DNA of 64,000 bases from a virus. This document shows positions 57,721 to 62,849 of this stretch, one piece after another (within the stretch, counting starts at the first letter, position 1; each line of letters opens with the position of its first letter). Made by a program: the position numbers and the translations under genes. The stretch is taken from IMG/VR virus record IMGVR_UViG_3300013132_000023, positions 62,001 to 126,000 of that record, one strand, 5' to 3'. Under the pieces are notes generated by a model. The model made no database searches, had not been told where the DNA came from, and saw only the letters and a program-made list of their open reading frames with translations.

Positions 57721-57795
57721 TGGAGCCCCGTGAAGGATTCGAACCTGGACAAAGAGATTCAAAATCTCTGGTGCTAGCCGTTACACTATACCGGA
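57721..57795 (-). tRNA. tRNA-Gln (anticodon TTG), mismatched acceptor and T-stem
   Basis: D-stem GTGT/GCAC, anticodon stem AGAGA/TCTCT with loop TTTTGAA and T-loop TTCGAAT are normal. The 3' end CCTTC-ACGGGGC-T-CCA does not pair with the 5' acceptor TCCGGTA (two of seven pairs) and only three T-stem pairs form. Looks like a chimera broken at the T-loop, or a decayed tRNA. The pyrimidine-dimer glycosylase gene overlaps its 5' end by 15 nt. Confidence 0.65.
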
Positions 57796-58269
57796 AATAA
57801 TCAATTGTTTCTGTGTAGGCCATACGTATTCCATTGTAGGGTCTTCGATCCAATTAAATTGACCGTAATAGACAGGATCTTTGCGAAGCAAGTTTGCACG
57901 ATGTGAAGCATGAAGCTCAGACAATCCAATCCAAGGCGGCATTTCAATGTTTGAAGAAATTGGTCCTGGTCGCATGGTGTTCTCGTATCCGCGATTAATC
58001 CATTCCGCAATAGCTTCATTCATATACGAACGTAACGCTTCATTATATCCACGCCACATAACTGCTGCCGGGTGATTTAACCATCCTTTTTTCAAAGGAC
58101 TGTTTTTCATAAAACCTTGATCAATACGCCATTGACGTTCAGTCAAAGCCCATTCATCGCCATTTACAATCAACAGTTGAAATGCTTCAACACGTTGTTT
58201 GCCGAGACGACGATAATCTAAACACGAAAGAGACTTAGTAAAGTCTGAAAAAGGAAGAAATGTTTGCAT
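57781..58269 (-). CDS. Pyrimidine-dimer DNA glycosylase-like protein
   Basis: A 162-residue protein of the family annotated as pyrimidine-dimer DNA glycosylase (T4 endonuclease V relatives). MQTFLPFSDFTKSLSCLDYR, RLGKQRVEAFQLL, WLNHPAAVMWRGYNEALRSY, and SELHASHRANLLRKDPVYYG are the family blocks. It would start repair of UV dimers. ATG at 58269. The stop lies within tRNA-Gln(TTG). Confidence 0.8.
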   Translation of the reverse strand: MQTFLPFSDFTKSLSCLDYRRLGKQRVEAFQLLIVNGDEWALTERQWRIDQGFMKNSPLKKGWLNHPAAVMWRGYNEALRSYMNEAIAEWINRGYENTMRPGPISSNIEMPPWIGLSELHASHRANLLRKDPVYYGQFNWIEDPTMEYVWPTQKQLIISGIV

Positions 58270-58270
58270 A

Positions 58271-58483
58271 TTACATCTTGGTGATGCAACGATCAACACC
58301 CGTCAAAAACAAGGCAAGAATAATCACTCCTAGAATGATTGCCACAGGAATCCAAAGCGGGGCGAGCACCCACAGCCAAGGCCAGTTAATAATGTTGCCA
58401 AGCTTGAGGCCGATGAAAAGAATGGCCAATAGGCCAGTAAAGCCAACACCGCCCGAGCGAACTTTGATTTTTTGATTAGACAT
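58271..58483 (-). CDS. Small membrane protein, 70 residues
   Basis: Two membrane helices (GFTGLLAILFIGLKLGNIIN and APLWIPVAIILGVIILALFL) joined by a Trp-rich WPWLWV turn, with a short basic N-terminus. This hairpin type is frequent in phages. ATG 58483 is chosen because an upstream GTG at 58528 would lie before the predicted transcription start. Confidence 0.65.
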   Translation of the reverse strand: MSNQKIKVRSGGVGFTGLLAILFIGLKLGNIINWPWLWVLAPLWIPVAIILGVIILALFLTGVDRCITKM

Positions 58484-58528
58484 TGGATTGTGTTTAGGTT
58501 GAGGTTCAAGTTTAGTAGTAACAACCAC

Positions 58529-58556
58529 AGTATATCATGTCTCCTGGAGTTGTCAA
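58529..58556 (-). promoter_or_regulatory. Promoter downstream of tRNA-Asp
   Basis: TTGACA (58551-58556), 16 nt, TATACT (58529-58534) on the minus strand; drives the small membrane protein and the glycosylase gene. Confidence 0.7.
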
Positions 58557-58570
58557 GTGAAAATTAACGT

Positions 58571-58645
58571 TGGCGGGCCTACGGGGAATCGAACCCCGAT
58601 CTTCTATTCGACAGACAGATATTCTAGCCTTTGAACTATAGGCCC
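58571..58645 (-). tRNA. tRNA-Asp (anticodon GTC)
   Basis: Acceptor GGGCCTA/TAGGCCC, anticodon loop CTGTCGA in a TCTGT/ATAGA stem, T-arm CGGGG-TTCGATT-CCCCG, G73 as in Asp, CCA encoded. Confidence 0.92.
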
Positions 58646-58652
58646 ATTGTTT

Positions 58653-58727
58653 TGGTGCCTCCCCCAGGTAACGCTCCTGAGCCTCCAGTATTTCAAGCTG
58701 GAATGCAGACTTCTACACCAGGGAGGC
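58653..58727 (-). tRNA. tRNA-Phe (anticodon GAA), atypical D and T loops
   Basis: Perfect acceptor GCCTCCC/GGGAGGC and CCA. Anticodon stem CCAGC/ACTGG with loop TTGAAAT. The D-loop (AGAAGTCT) has no GG and the T-loop (AGCGTTA) has no TTC, so the usual elbow contacts cannot form. Still a plausible cloverleaf. Confidence 0.75.
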
Positions 58728-58801
58728 GGATCTTCTAACAGGATAATGTTTCCGAGTCGCACGTCTCTGTGCTTCTGATGCTTTCGCCATGATTTTGTTT
58801 T

Positions 58802-58877
58802 TGGGGTGCCTAACGAGTATCGATCTCGTACCTGGAGATTCACATTCTCCCGTGCAGGCCACTACACTATAGACACC
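58802..58877 (-). tRNA. tRNA-His (anticodon GTG)
   Basis: Acceptor GTGTCTA/TAGGCAC plus an encoded G-1 that pairs with C73, the His identity pair. Anticodon loop ATGTGAA in a GGAGA/TCTCC stem, T-arm ACGAG-ATCGATA-CTCGT, CCA encoded. Confidence 0.9.
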
Positions 58878-58884
58878 GCTATGA

Positions 58885-58962
58885 TGGTAGCCACAGCGGG
58901 ATTCGAACCCAGCACTTTACAGATTTTAAGTCTGTTGACTCTGCCGATTGGTCTACGTGGCC
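58885..58962 (-). tRNA. tRNA-Leu (anticodon TAA), short variable arm
   Basis: Acceptor GGCCACG/TGTGGCT, Leu-like D-loop AATCGGCAGA, anticodon stem ACAGA/TCTGT with loop CTTAAAA, variable region only six nt, T-loop TTCGAAT, A73, CCA encoded. Lacks the long arm expected for Leu. Confidence 0.85.
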
Positions 58963-58989
58963 ATAAGTTGTTTGTTTTCAAAGCTGTAC

Positions 58990-59005
58990 GCTATTCGCGA
59001 ATAGC
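58990..59005. repeat. 16-bp perfect palindrome between tRNAs
   Basis: GCTATTCG followed by CGAATAGC with no spacer. It lies in the 51-nt gap between tRNA-Ile(TAT) and tRNA-Leu(TAA). It could be a protein-binding site or an RNA hairpin for processing. Confidence 0.6.
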
Positions 59006-59013
59006 GAATGTAT

Positions 59014-59105
59014 TGGTCCGCAGGGTGGGATTCGAACCCACGTATTTCGCATATCAGGCGATGACTGATCATAAATCAGGGGGCTTACCGCTAACCGACC
59101 TGCGG
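59014..59105 (-). tRNA. tRNA-Ile (anticodon TAT), long variable arm
   Basis: Acceptor CCGCAGG/CCTGCGG, anticodon stem CTGA/TCAG with loop TTTATGA, a long variable arm with TCGC/GCGA, T-arm GTGGG-TTCGAAT-CCCAC, A73, CCA encoded. Reads AUA. Ile tRNAs normally have a short variable loop. Confidence 0.82.
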
Positions 59106-59135
59106 AAAAAGTTTGCCCCCAGGACAAAGGAAGTC

Positions 59136-59270
59136 CTAATTGTACCTGATACGATCTTCACCTTCTTCTTCGAACCATTCTTCGGTCTCGAAGTCCTCGG
59201 CGACGACGCGGTAATCATACACTGCGTCCTCGTCCGTGTCAAGTGTTGTTTCGAAAGATTCTTCTTCCAT
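59136..59270 (-). CDS. Acidic microprotein, 44 residues
   Basis: Starts at ATG 59270, 5 nt after the 3' end of tRNA-Asn; a GGAG inside that tRNA's acceptor strand is at a usable distance. Very acidic (EDAVYDYRVVAEDFETEEWF). Acidic phage microproteins can act as DNA mimics, but there is no proof. Confidence 0.5.
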   Translation of the reverse strand: MEEESFETTLDTDEDAVYDYRVVAEDFETEEWFEEEGEDRIRYN

Positions 59271-59275
59271 TGTAT

Positions 59276-59368
59276 TGGCTCCGAGAGTAGGACTCGAACC
59301 TACGGTGGGGGAATTTCTCCCCTTCGCATTAACAGTGCGATGCGTGCTACCAACTCCGCAACCTCGGA
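59276..59368 (-). tRNA. tRNA-Asn (anticodon GTT), long variable arm
   Basis: Acceptor TCCGAGG/TCTCGGA, D-stem GCG/CGC, anticodon stem TCGCA/TGCGA with loop CTGTTAA, T-loop TTCGAGT and G73 all fit Asn. A 20-nt variable arm (GGGG/CCCC hairpin) is present where Asn tRNAs have five nt. CCA encoded. Confidence 0.85.
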
Positions 59369-59381
59369 ACGTTGTTGTTGC

Positions 59382-59454
59382 TTGCGAGACTAGGATTCGC
59401 ACCTAGGTTTCTCCGGTCAGAGCGGAGCGTACTAGGCTGCTGTACGATCCCGCA
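59382..59454 (-). tRNA. tRNA-Gln (anticodon CTG), no encoded CCA
   Basis: Acceptor TGCGGGA/TCTCGCA, D-stem GTAC/GTAC, anticodon stem CTCCG/CGGAG with loop CTCTGAC, T-arm CTAGG-TGCGAAT-CCTAG, A73. The DNA reads GCA, not CCA, after position 73, so the CCA enzyme must add it. Confidence 0.85.
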
Positions 59455-59461
59455 GTAAAGC

Positions 59462-59761
59462 TTATTCGTATACCGTGATAGTCTTTTGCCGAGCAATCAC
59501 TTCGCGGTAACCATTGAATTCGGCACCATGATACGACTGATACCAGCCGTCAACGCGAATCAGGACTTCTGTGTCGCCATTCTTGAAACGCCACACGGTC
59601 CAGTAATCAGACCCTTGGTCTTGGCCTCCGTAATGAGCAACACACTTTTCATCAAAACTCCATCCTTCCGGAATGGGCGAATCAAAATCATCGTCCAAAT
59701 AATTGGACAAAAGCTTCTCAGCATTTTTATCTAACCAATCACGTAGTTCTGCACTGATCAT
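59462..59761 (-). CDS. Hypothetical protein, 99 residues
   Basis: Compact alpha/beta protein with EGWSFDEKCVAHYGGQDQGS and VLIRVDGWYQSYHGAEFNGY, a pattern of strands rich in Trp/Tyr/Gly seen in small phage proteins. Start overlaps the upstream stop by 4 nt. Not recognised. Confidence 0.6.
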   Translation of the reverse strand: MISAELRDWLDKNAEKLLSNYLDDDFDSPIPEGWSFDEKCVAHYGGQDQGSDYWTVWRFKNGDTEVLIRVDGWYQSYHGAEFNGYREVIARQKTITVYE

Positions 59762-60609
59762 AGTTTTTTCCAGATATCGGATTCAAAAAACCGCTCGAAA
59801 ACCACATTGTCAAACTGCTTGACTATGTTCCAGTTGTCGATAGCGTACTCCCTAAGCGGACCATCGTCAAGAGTCGTACAGACTTTTTCGAGGGCACGCA
59901 TGTATGCAATACGATATGAGAATCGTGTTCCCTTAATGCGATTTGGAATGATAAATCTTTCCAACGCAATGACGTACGTTTCTTCACGAACGCATGCTTG
60001 TTTTAGTTCATCAGAAGCAGCGTACCATAGATCTATGTCGTACGCTGCCTTGGACATGTCTTTCTTTAGCTGAAAGTACGACGGCGTACCACCAACAATG
60101 ATCTTGTGAATGTCTTCGTGATTAAACACGCGGACAACTGCATCTTTGATAAATTCCTCATTTGTCATGTCTCCAAATGGATTTCTATGAGGAAAGTACT
60201 TTCTGGTTTCCGCCATGCGGCGACTAATGAATTCGCGATCTTCATCCGTGAAATCATGATCCAGAATTTGGTACTGAATCATGTGTTTCGTGAAATTAAA
60301 GTCACGATACATATGCGAACGTTTGATTGCAGCAAGGCCACGAGAACTACATACTTTGACTAAAAGTCTACCATCAGCTAGAGCAGTCTTGTCTGTTCCA
60401 TACTTCGATTCGATTTCATGATTAAGGAAGAAAGCATCGTTATGTAATTCGATGTTTCCAAACTTCCATGAAAAGACCTTGCGATCACATGTCTTTTGAA
60501 GCAAATTTTCAGCTTCAAAGTGAGACACGATCACATCCCAATCCTTAGGATTCTTGGGACGGTGTTCTGGATGCCAGATAGAAGTAGCTCGTGAACCAAT
60601 TAGCAGCAT
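59758..60609 (-). CDS. Nucleotidyltransferase-fold protein (MNT-like, tentative)
   Basis: A 283-residue protein. It opens LLIGSRATSIW and then KDWDVIVSHFEAENLL: a GSRA turn followed by DWD fits the G-S/G-x-A plus DxD core of pol-beta-type nucleotidyltransferases. The remaining 220 residues are helical with SHMYRDFNFTKHMIQYQIL. The start is 8 nt after tRNA-Trp. It may act on tRNA or a protein, but no substrate is known. Confidence 0.6.
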   Translation of the reverse strand: MLLIGSRATSIWHPEHRPKNPKDWDVIVSHFEAENLLQKTCDRKVFSWKFGNIELHNDAFFLNHEIESKYGTDKTALADGRLLVKVCSSRGLAAIKRSHMYRDFNFTKHMIQYQILDHDFTDEDREFISRRMAETRKYFPHRNPFGDMTNEEFIKDAVVRVFNHEDIHKIIVGGTPSYFQLKKDMSKAAYDIDLWYAASDELKQACVREETYVIALERFIIPNRIKGTRFSYRIAYMRALEKVCTTLDDGPLREYAIDNWNIVKQFDNVVFERFFESDIWKKL

Positions 60610-60617
60610 ATTGTTTG

Positions 60618-60688
60618 CAGGGGCATAAGGAATCGAACCCTAGTCTATCGCTTTGGAGGCGAGTATATTACCACTATACTATACCCCT
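60618..60688 (-). tRNA. tRNA-Trp (anticodon CCA), no encoded 3' CCA
   Basis: Acceptor AGGGGTA/TGCCCCT, anticodon loop CTCCAAA, T-arm TAGGG-TTCGATT-CCTTA, G73. The DNA continues CAA rather than CCA, so a CCA-adding step is needed. Confidence 0.88.
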
Positions 60689-60694
60689 ATGTTT

Positions 60695-60769
60695 TGGTAC
60701 CCATTGAGGGAATCGAACCCACGCAGCTACCTTGTAGGGATAGTGTTCTGCCATTAAACTAAACGGGTA
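60695..60769 (-). tRNA. tRNA-Val (anticodon TAC), C33 variant
   Basis: Acceptor TACCCGT/ATGGGTA-type, anticodon stem CTATC/GGTAG with loop CCTACAA, T-arm GTGGG-TTCGATT-CCCTC, A73, CCA encoded. Position 33 is C instead of the nearly universal T. Confidence 0.85.
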
Positions 60770-60771
60770 TA

Positions 60772-61011
60772 TTATTCGATTTCAAGAACTTCGCCACGCT
60801 TACCAGCTTCATGAGCTTCCTTCAAAAGCTCAACGATACCGTAACAATCGTTAAAATTCCTGCATAAATTATTGTCTTCTATTTCTCCGTTGTTTATGAT
60901 GGAGAAATACAAGACAATATCATAAACAACAAATACCCGTTTGTCGTTGATGTAGATTTCGATACAAGAAGTTCCATCTTCGCGATCTGTAATCTTTTCT
61001 TTGATTTTCAT
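60772..61011 (-). CDS. Hypothetical protein, 79 residues
   Basis: Strand-rich N-terminus (KIKEKITDREDGTSCIEIYI, RVFVVYDIVLYFSII) and a C-terminal helix. Overlaps the upstream gene by 4 nt and is followed directly by tRNA-Val. Not recognised. Confidence 0.55.
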   Translation of the reverse strand: MKIKEKITDREDGTSCIEIYINDKRVFVVYDIVLYFSIINNGEIEDNNLCRNFNDCYGIVELLKEAHEAGKRGEVLEIE

Positions 61012-61274
61012 AGTTCAATTCCTGAGTTCTTGCAAAATTCCAGATACTCTTGACTTGGAGCACCAAGTTCATACACAGATCCAGAGTACGTTCGTGCCGT
61101 TCTGTTCTTCACGTCAATTTCCATCAAGGAAGATGATGTAATCCTATGACCCGCTGGGTAACGTGGGTGTCCGTAAACTTGACCAGTGAGCGACTTGAAT
61201 CGTCTTTCTGGAGCAGTGTATTCATTTACACCTGGAGAGTCTACGATACCCCAATCTTCAATTGCTATTTTCAT
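61008..61274 (-). CDS. Hypothetical protein, 88 residues
   Basis: Segment GHPRYPAGHRITSSSLMEID and then NRTARTYSGSVYELGAPSQE resembles small phage proteins that carry a strand-rich motif with a conserved PG/HRI turn. Overlaps both neighbours by 4 nt. Function unknown. Confidence 0.6.
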   Translation of the reverse strand: MKIAIEDWGIVDSPGVNEYTAPERRFKSLTGQVYGHPRYPAGHRITSSSLMEIDVKNRTARTYSGSVYELGAPSQEYLEFCKNSGIEL

Positions 61275-61465
61275 GATCTTTTCAAGATTTCATCTAGCTT
61301 GTCGAATGAAGGCACGCTTGAATTATGCCAACGATAACACAATGGACAGTAGTACGGATATCTATCGCAGTCCGCTTTTTGTGCGACTTGAAAAGAAGCG
61401 TATGCTCTTTTACTAAGACACATCCTGTGCTTCCTGAGTTTCTTGCGTTGACGATTCGAAAGCAT
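61271..61465 (-). CDS. Small zinc-finger protein, 64 residues
   Basis: Very basic N-terminus (RQRKKLRKHRM) followed by YYCPLCYRWHNSS, one half of a Cys/His zinc finger with an earlier Cys pair (MC, DC). Likely nucleic-acid binding. Driven by a strong promoter with a leaderless start. Confidence 0.65.
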   Translation of the reverse strand: MLSNRQRKKLRKHRMCLSKRAYASFQVAQKADCDRYPYYCPLCYRWHNSSVPSFDKLDEILKRS

Positions 61466-61471
61466 GTTGTT

Positions 61472-61500
61472 AGTATATCCCTTGATGTCTAAGTTGTCAA
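61472..61500 (-). promoter_or_regulatory. Promoter of the 61465 gene
   Basis: TTGACA (61495-61500), 17 nt, TATACT (61472-61477) on the minus strand. The ATG at 61465 is 6 nt after the -10 box, so +1 and start codon coincide. Confidence 0.8.
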
Positions 61501-61507
61501 GGAAAAA

Positions 61508-61583
61508 TGGAGCCGCCGATGGGACTCGAACCCATAACCCCCTGATTACAAATCAGGAGCACCACCAATTGTGCTACAGCGGC
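61508..61583 (-). tRNA. tRNA-Thr (anticodon TGT)
   Basis: Acceptor GCCGCTG/CGGCGGC-type, D-stem GCAC/GTGC, anticodon stem CCTGA/TCAGG with loop TTTGTAA, T-arm ATGGG-TTCGAGT-CCCAT, CCA encoded. Confidence 0.92.
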
Positions 61584-61586
61584 CTA

Positions 61587-61661
61587 TGGTCCTGGGTACG
61601 GGTATCGATCCCGTTTCTAGTCCTTGAAAGGGACTTATCCTAGCCACTAGACGAACCCAGG
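61587..61661 (-). tRNA. tRNA-Glu (anticodon TTC)
   Basis: Acceptor CCTGGGT/ACCCAGG, anticodon stem AGTCC/GGACT with loop CTTTCAA, T-arm ACGGG-ATCGATA-CCCGT, A73, CCA encoded. Confidence 0.92.
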
Positions 61662-61673
61662 TTGAATGGTGGA

Positions 61674-61987
61674 CACGGAGCGGTTTTTGTCATTGTGTTA
61701 AAATCCTAGATCGTCTGGACCTTCAAGCTTTGCCTTACCACAGCAAGATGCTTGAAGACTATGAGGGGAAACCCCGCAAAATCATTAATATTTTGCGAGC
61801 ACTCAAATTGTCCGTAATCACTTCCAGATACGTTCATCATCCCACTAGGTTACCCGGCTAATTACTTCCGAGTGTTTTGGTAGCTTAAAAGAGGGTGTAC
61901 TGTAGCCTATACATGCATGTTGTACACCATGGCGAGCAGTATCAAGCACGGAATTGTACTGCATAATCCGCTCTAAGCCTCTCCGTG
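61674..61987 (-). ncRNA. Large structured RNA candidate 1 (about 314 nt)
   Basis: A stretch with no gene between tRNA-Glu and tRNA-Ala. It is closed by a long-range 7-bp helix (61674-61680 with 61981-61987). Inside are at least five more helices: 61721-61728/61750-61757 with an inner 61730-61733/61743-61746, 61765-61768/61772-61775, 61775-61782/61790-61797, 61894-61900/61922-61928 and 61936-61941/61957-61962. I see no tmRNA or RNase P signature. GOLLD and ROOL are known large ornate RNAs near phage tRNAs; I cannot tell whether this belongs to one of them. Strand is inferred from the tRNAs. Confidence 0.6.
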
Positions 61988-62020
61988 AAGCGTTGTTCAT
62001 TCTTCTCTTTCAAGCTATTC

Positions 62021-62096
62021 TGGTGGAGAGCATGGGAATTGAACCCACCCCACGGACCTTGCAAAGGTCTGTCGCCACCTTGGTACATGGCCCCCC
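62021..62096 (-). tRNA. tRNA-Ala (anticodon TGC)
   Basis: Acceptor GGGGGGC/GCTCTCC with the G3-U70 wobble that marks Ala tRNAs, anticodon loop TTTGCAA, T-loop TTCAATT, A73, CCA encoded. D-stem is short (TGT/ACA). Confidence 0.85.
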
Positions 62097-62297
62097 ATAA
62101 CAGCGATCACTTTAAGATTAACCCCTACAACTCACGCCCAGCATTACCTGATAGTAGGGATCTCAAAAATCGCTGTTGTTTTATGGCCAGTCGTGTGGCA
62201 GACTGGTAAGCCTCGTTGTCTTTCTCTTTACAACGCAAGAGAGCCGAACTGCCCATGTGGCCAATCCCCTATCTCGTCGGCAGAAGCGTAGGGATAC
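62097..62297 (-). ncRNA. Structured RNA candidate 2 (about 200 nt)
   Basis: No gene or tRNA here. Two folded units: 62099-62107 pairs with 62169-62177 (9 bp) enclosing 62123-62128/62154-62159, and 62233-62236/62286-62289 enclosing 62243-62247/62277-62281. The first is about tRNA-sized but has no D-arm or T-loop. Located between tRNA-Ala and tRNA-Gly. Confidence 0.45.
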
Positions 62298-62375
62298 TGG
62301 AGTCTCTTGTGGGAGTTGCACCCACACCTTACGGCTTGGAAGGCCGATGTGCTATCTATTAAACACCAAAGAGAC
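62298..62375 (-). tRNA. tRNA-Gly (anticodon TCC), atypical D and T loops
   Basis: Acceptor GTCTCTT/AAGAGAC, D-stem GTGT/GCAC, anticodon stem TCGGC/GCCGT with loop CTTCCAA, T-arm GTGGG-TGCAACT-CCCAC, CCA encoded. The D-loop (TTAATAGATA) lacks GG and the T-loop begins TGC, not TTC. Confidence 0.82.
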
Positions 62376-62380
62376 GTATA

Positions 62381-62467
62381 TGGTGCCAGCAGCAGGATTC
62401 GAACCTGCGACGCCTTTTGAGTCACGGTTTACAGCCGCGTGCCATCGACCACTCGACCATACTGGCA
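62381..62467 (-). tRNA. tRNA-Tyr (anticodon GTA)
   Basis: Acceptor TGCCAGT/GCTGGCA-type, anticodon stem CGCGG/CCGTG with loop CTGTAAA, long variable arm as normal for Tyr, T-arm GCAGG-TTCGAAT-CCTGC, CCA encoded. Confidence 0.9.
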
Positions 62468-62843
62468 ATTGTACTGACTCCCTTGGTGAGTGTTTCACTC
62501 ACGTCTCCATCTAACGCGGATGGTGTCTTACGCCTAAACGACAAGGAATTAAGTGTGCTGGGAATAGGTATATTCACCCAACTATGTCTTTTTCCAGACT
62601 GCTTACTTAAAAATAAGTAGCCCTATGACTTTCGATCTCCACTTGTGGTCTCGCTTTGATCGCTTTTCTTTAAAGTCAAGAAAACGTACGTCCACTGAAC
62701 GACACTTGACTTACATCTTAACCGATTTTTCAATTAGCCACTAATGTAGCTAGGTCGTTTTCATTTGTTAGGCTCACCGACTTACACGGCTATCCCTTTC
62801 GGGGTTTGGTTGCACCACCTACGCTTGCCGACCACAAGCTCGT
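62468..62843 (-). ncRNA. Large structured RNA candidate 3 (about 376 nt) at the head of the tRNA array
   Basis: Starts just after a promoter and ends at tRNA-Tyr. No protein gene is supported. Helices visible: 62486-62492/62496-62502, 62507-62511/62519-62523, 62604-62609/62614-62619, 62633-62637/62658-62662 with inner 62639-62642/62645-62648, 62674-62680/62705-62711, and 62794-62796/62801-62803 with a GAAA tetraloop. A short frame at 62730-62768 encodes TNENDLATLVAN, faintly like a tmRNA tag, but the tRNA-like ends and GGTTCGAC block of tmRNA are absent. Confidence 0.55.
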
Positions 62844-62849
62844 ACCACT

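Noticed and set aside
58728-58801. 25-residue basic peptide frame between tRNA-His and tRNA-Phe
   Set aside because: No Shine-Dalgarno sequence, promoter or overlap supports it, and its stop lies in the tRNA-Phe D-arm.
53992-59368. Change of the genetic code, based on Lys anticodons on Leu/Ser-like tRNAs
   Set aside because: Conserved Lys and Leu positions in the polymerase, reductase and other enzymes read correctly with the standard code.
61674-61987. RNase P RNA or group I intron
   Set aside because: The conserved GAGGAAAGTCC-type and P/Q/R/S core blocks are not present, and the flanking tRNAs are complete, so nothing needs splicing.
54001-62620. Plus-strand open frames across the tRNA array
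   Set aside because: They are mirror images of the tRNAs, with repeated GF-E-type translations of the T-loop, no start signals and no family resemblance.
62468-62843. Classical tmRNA
   Set aside because: A tag-like frame exists, but there is no GGTTCGAC block, no tRNA-like acceptor and no T-loop at the expected ends. Kept only as a structured RNA candidate.
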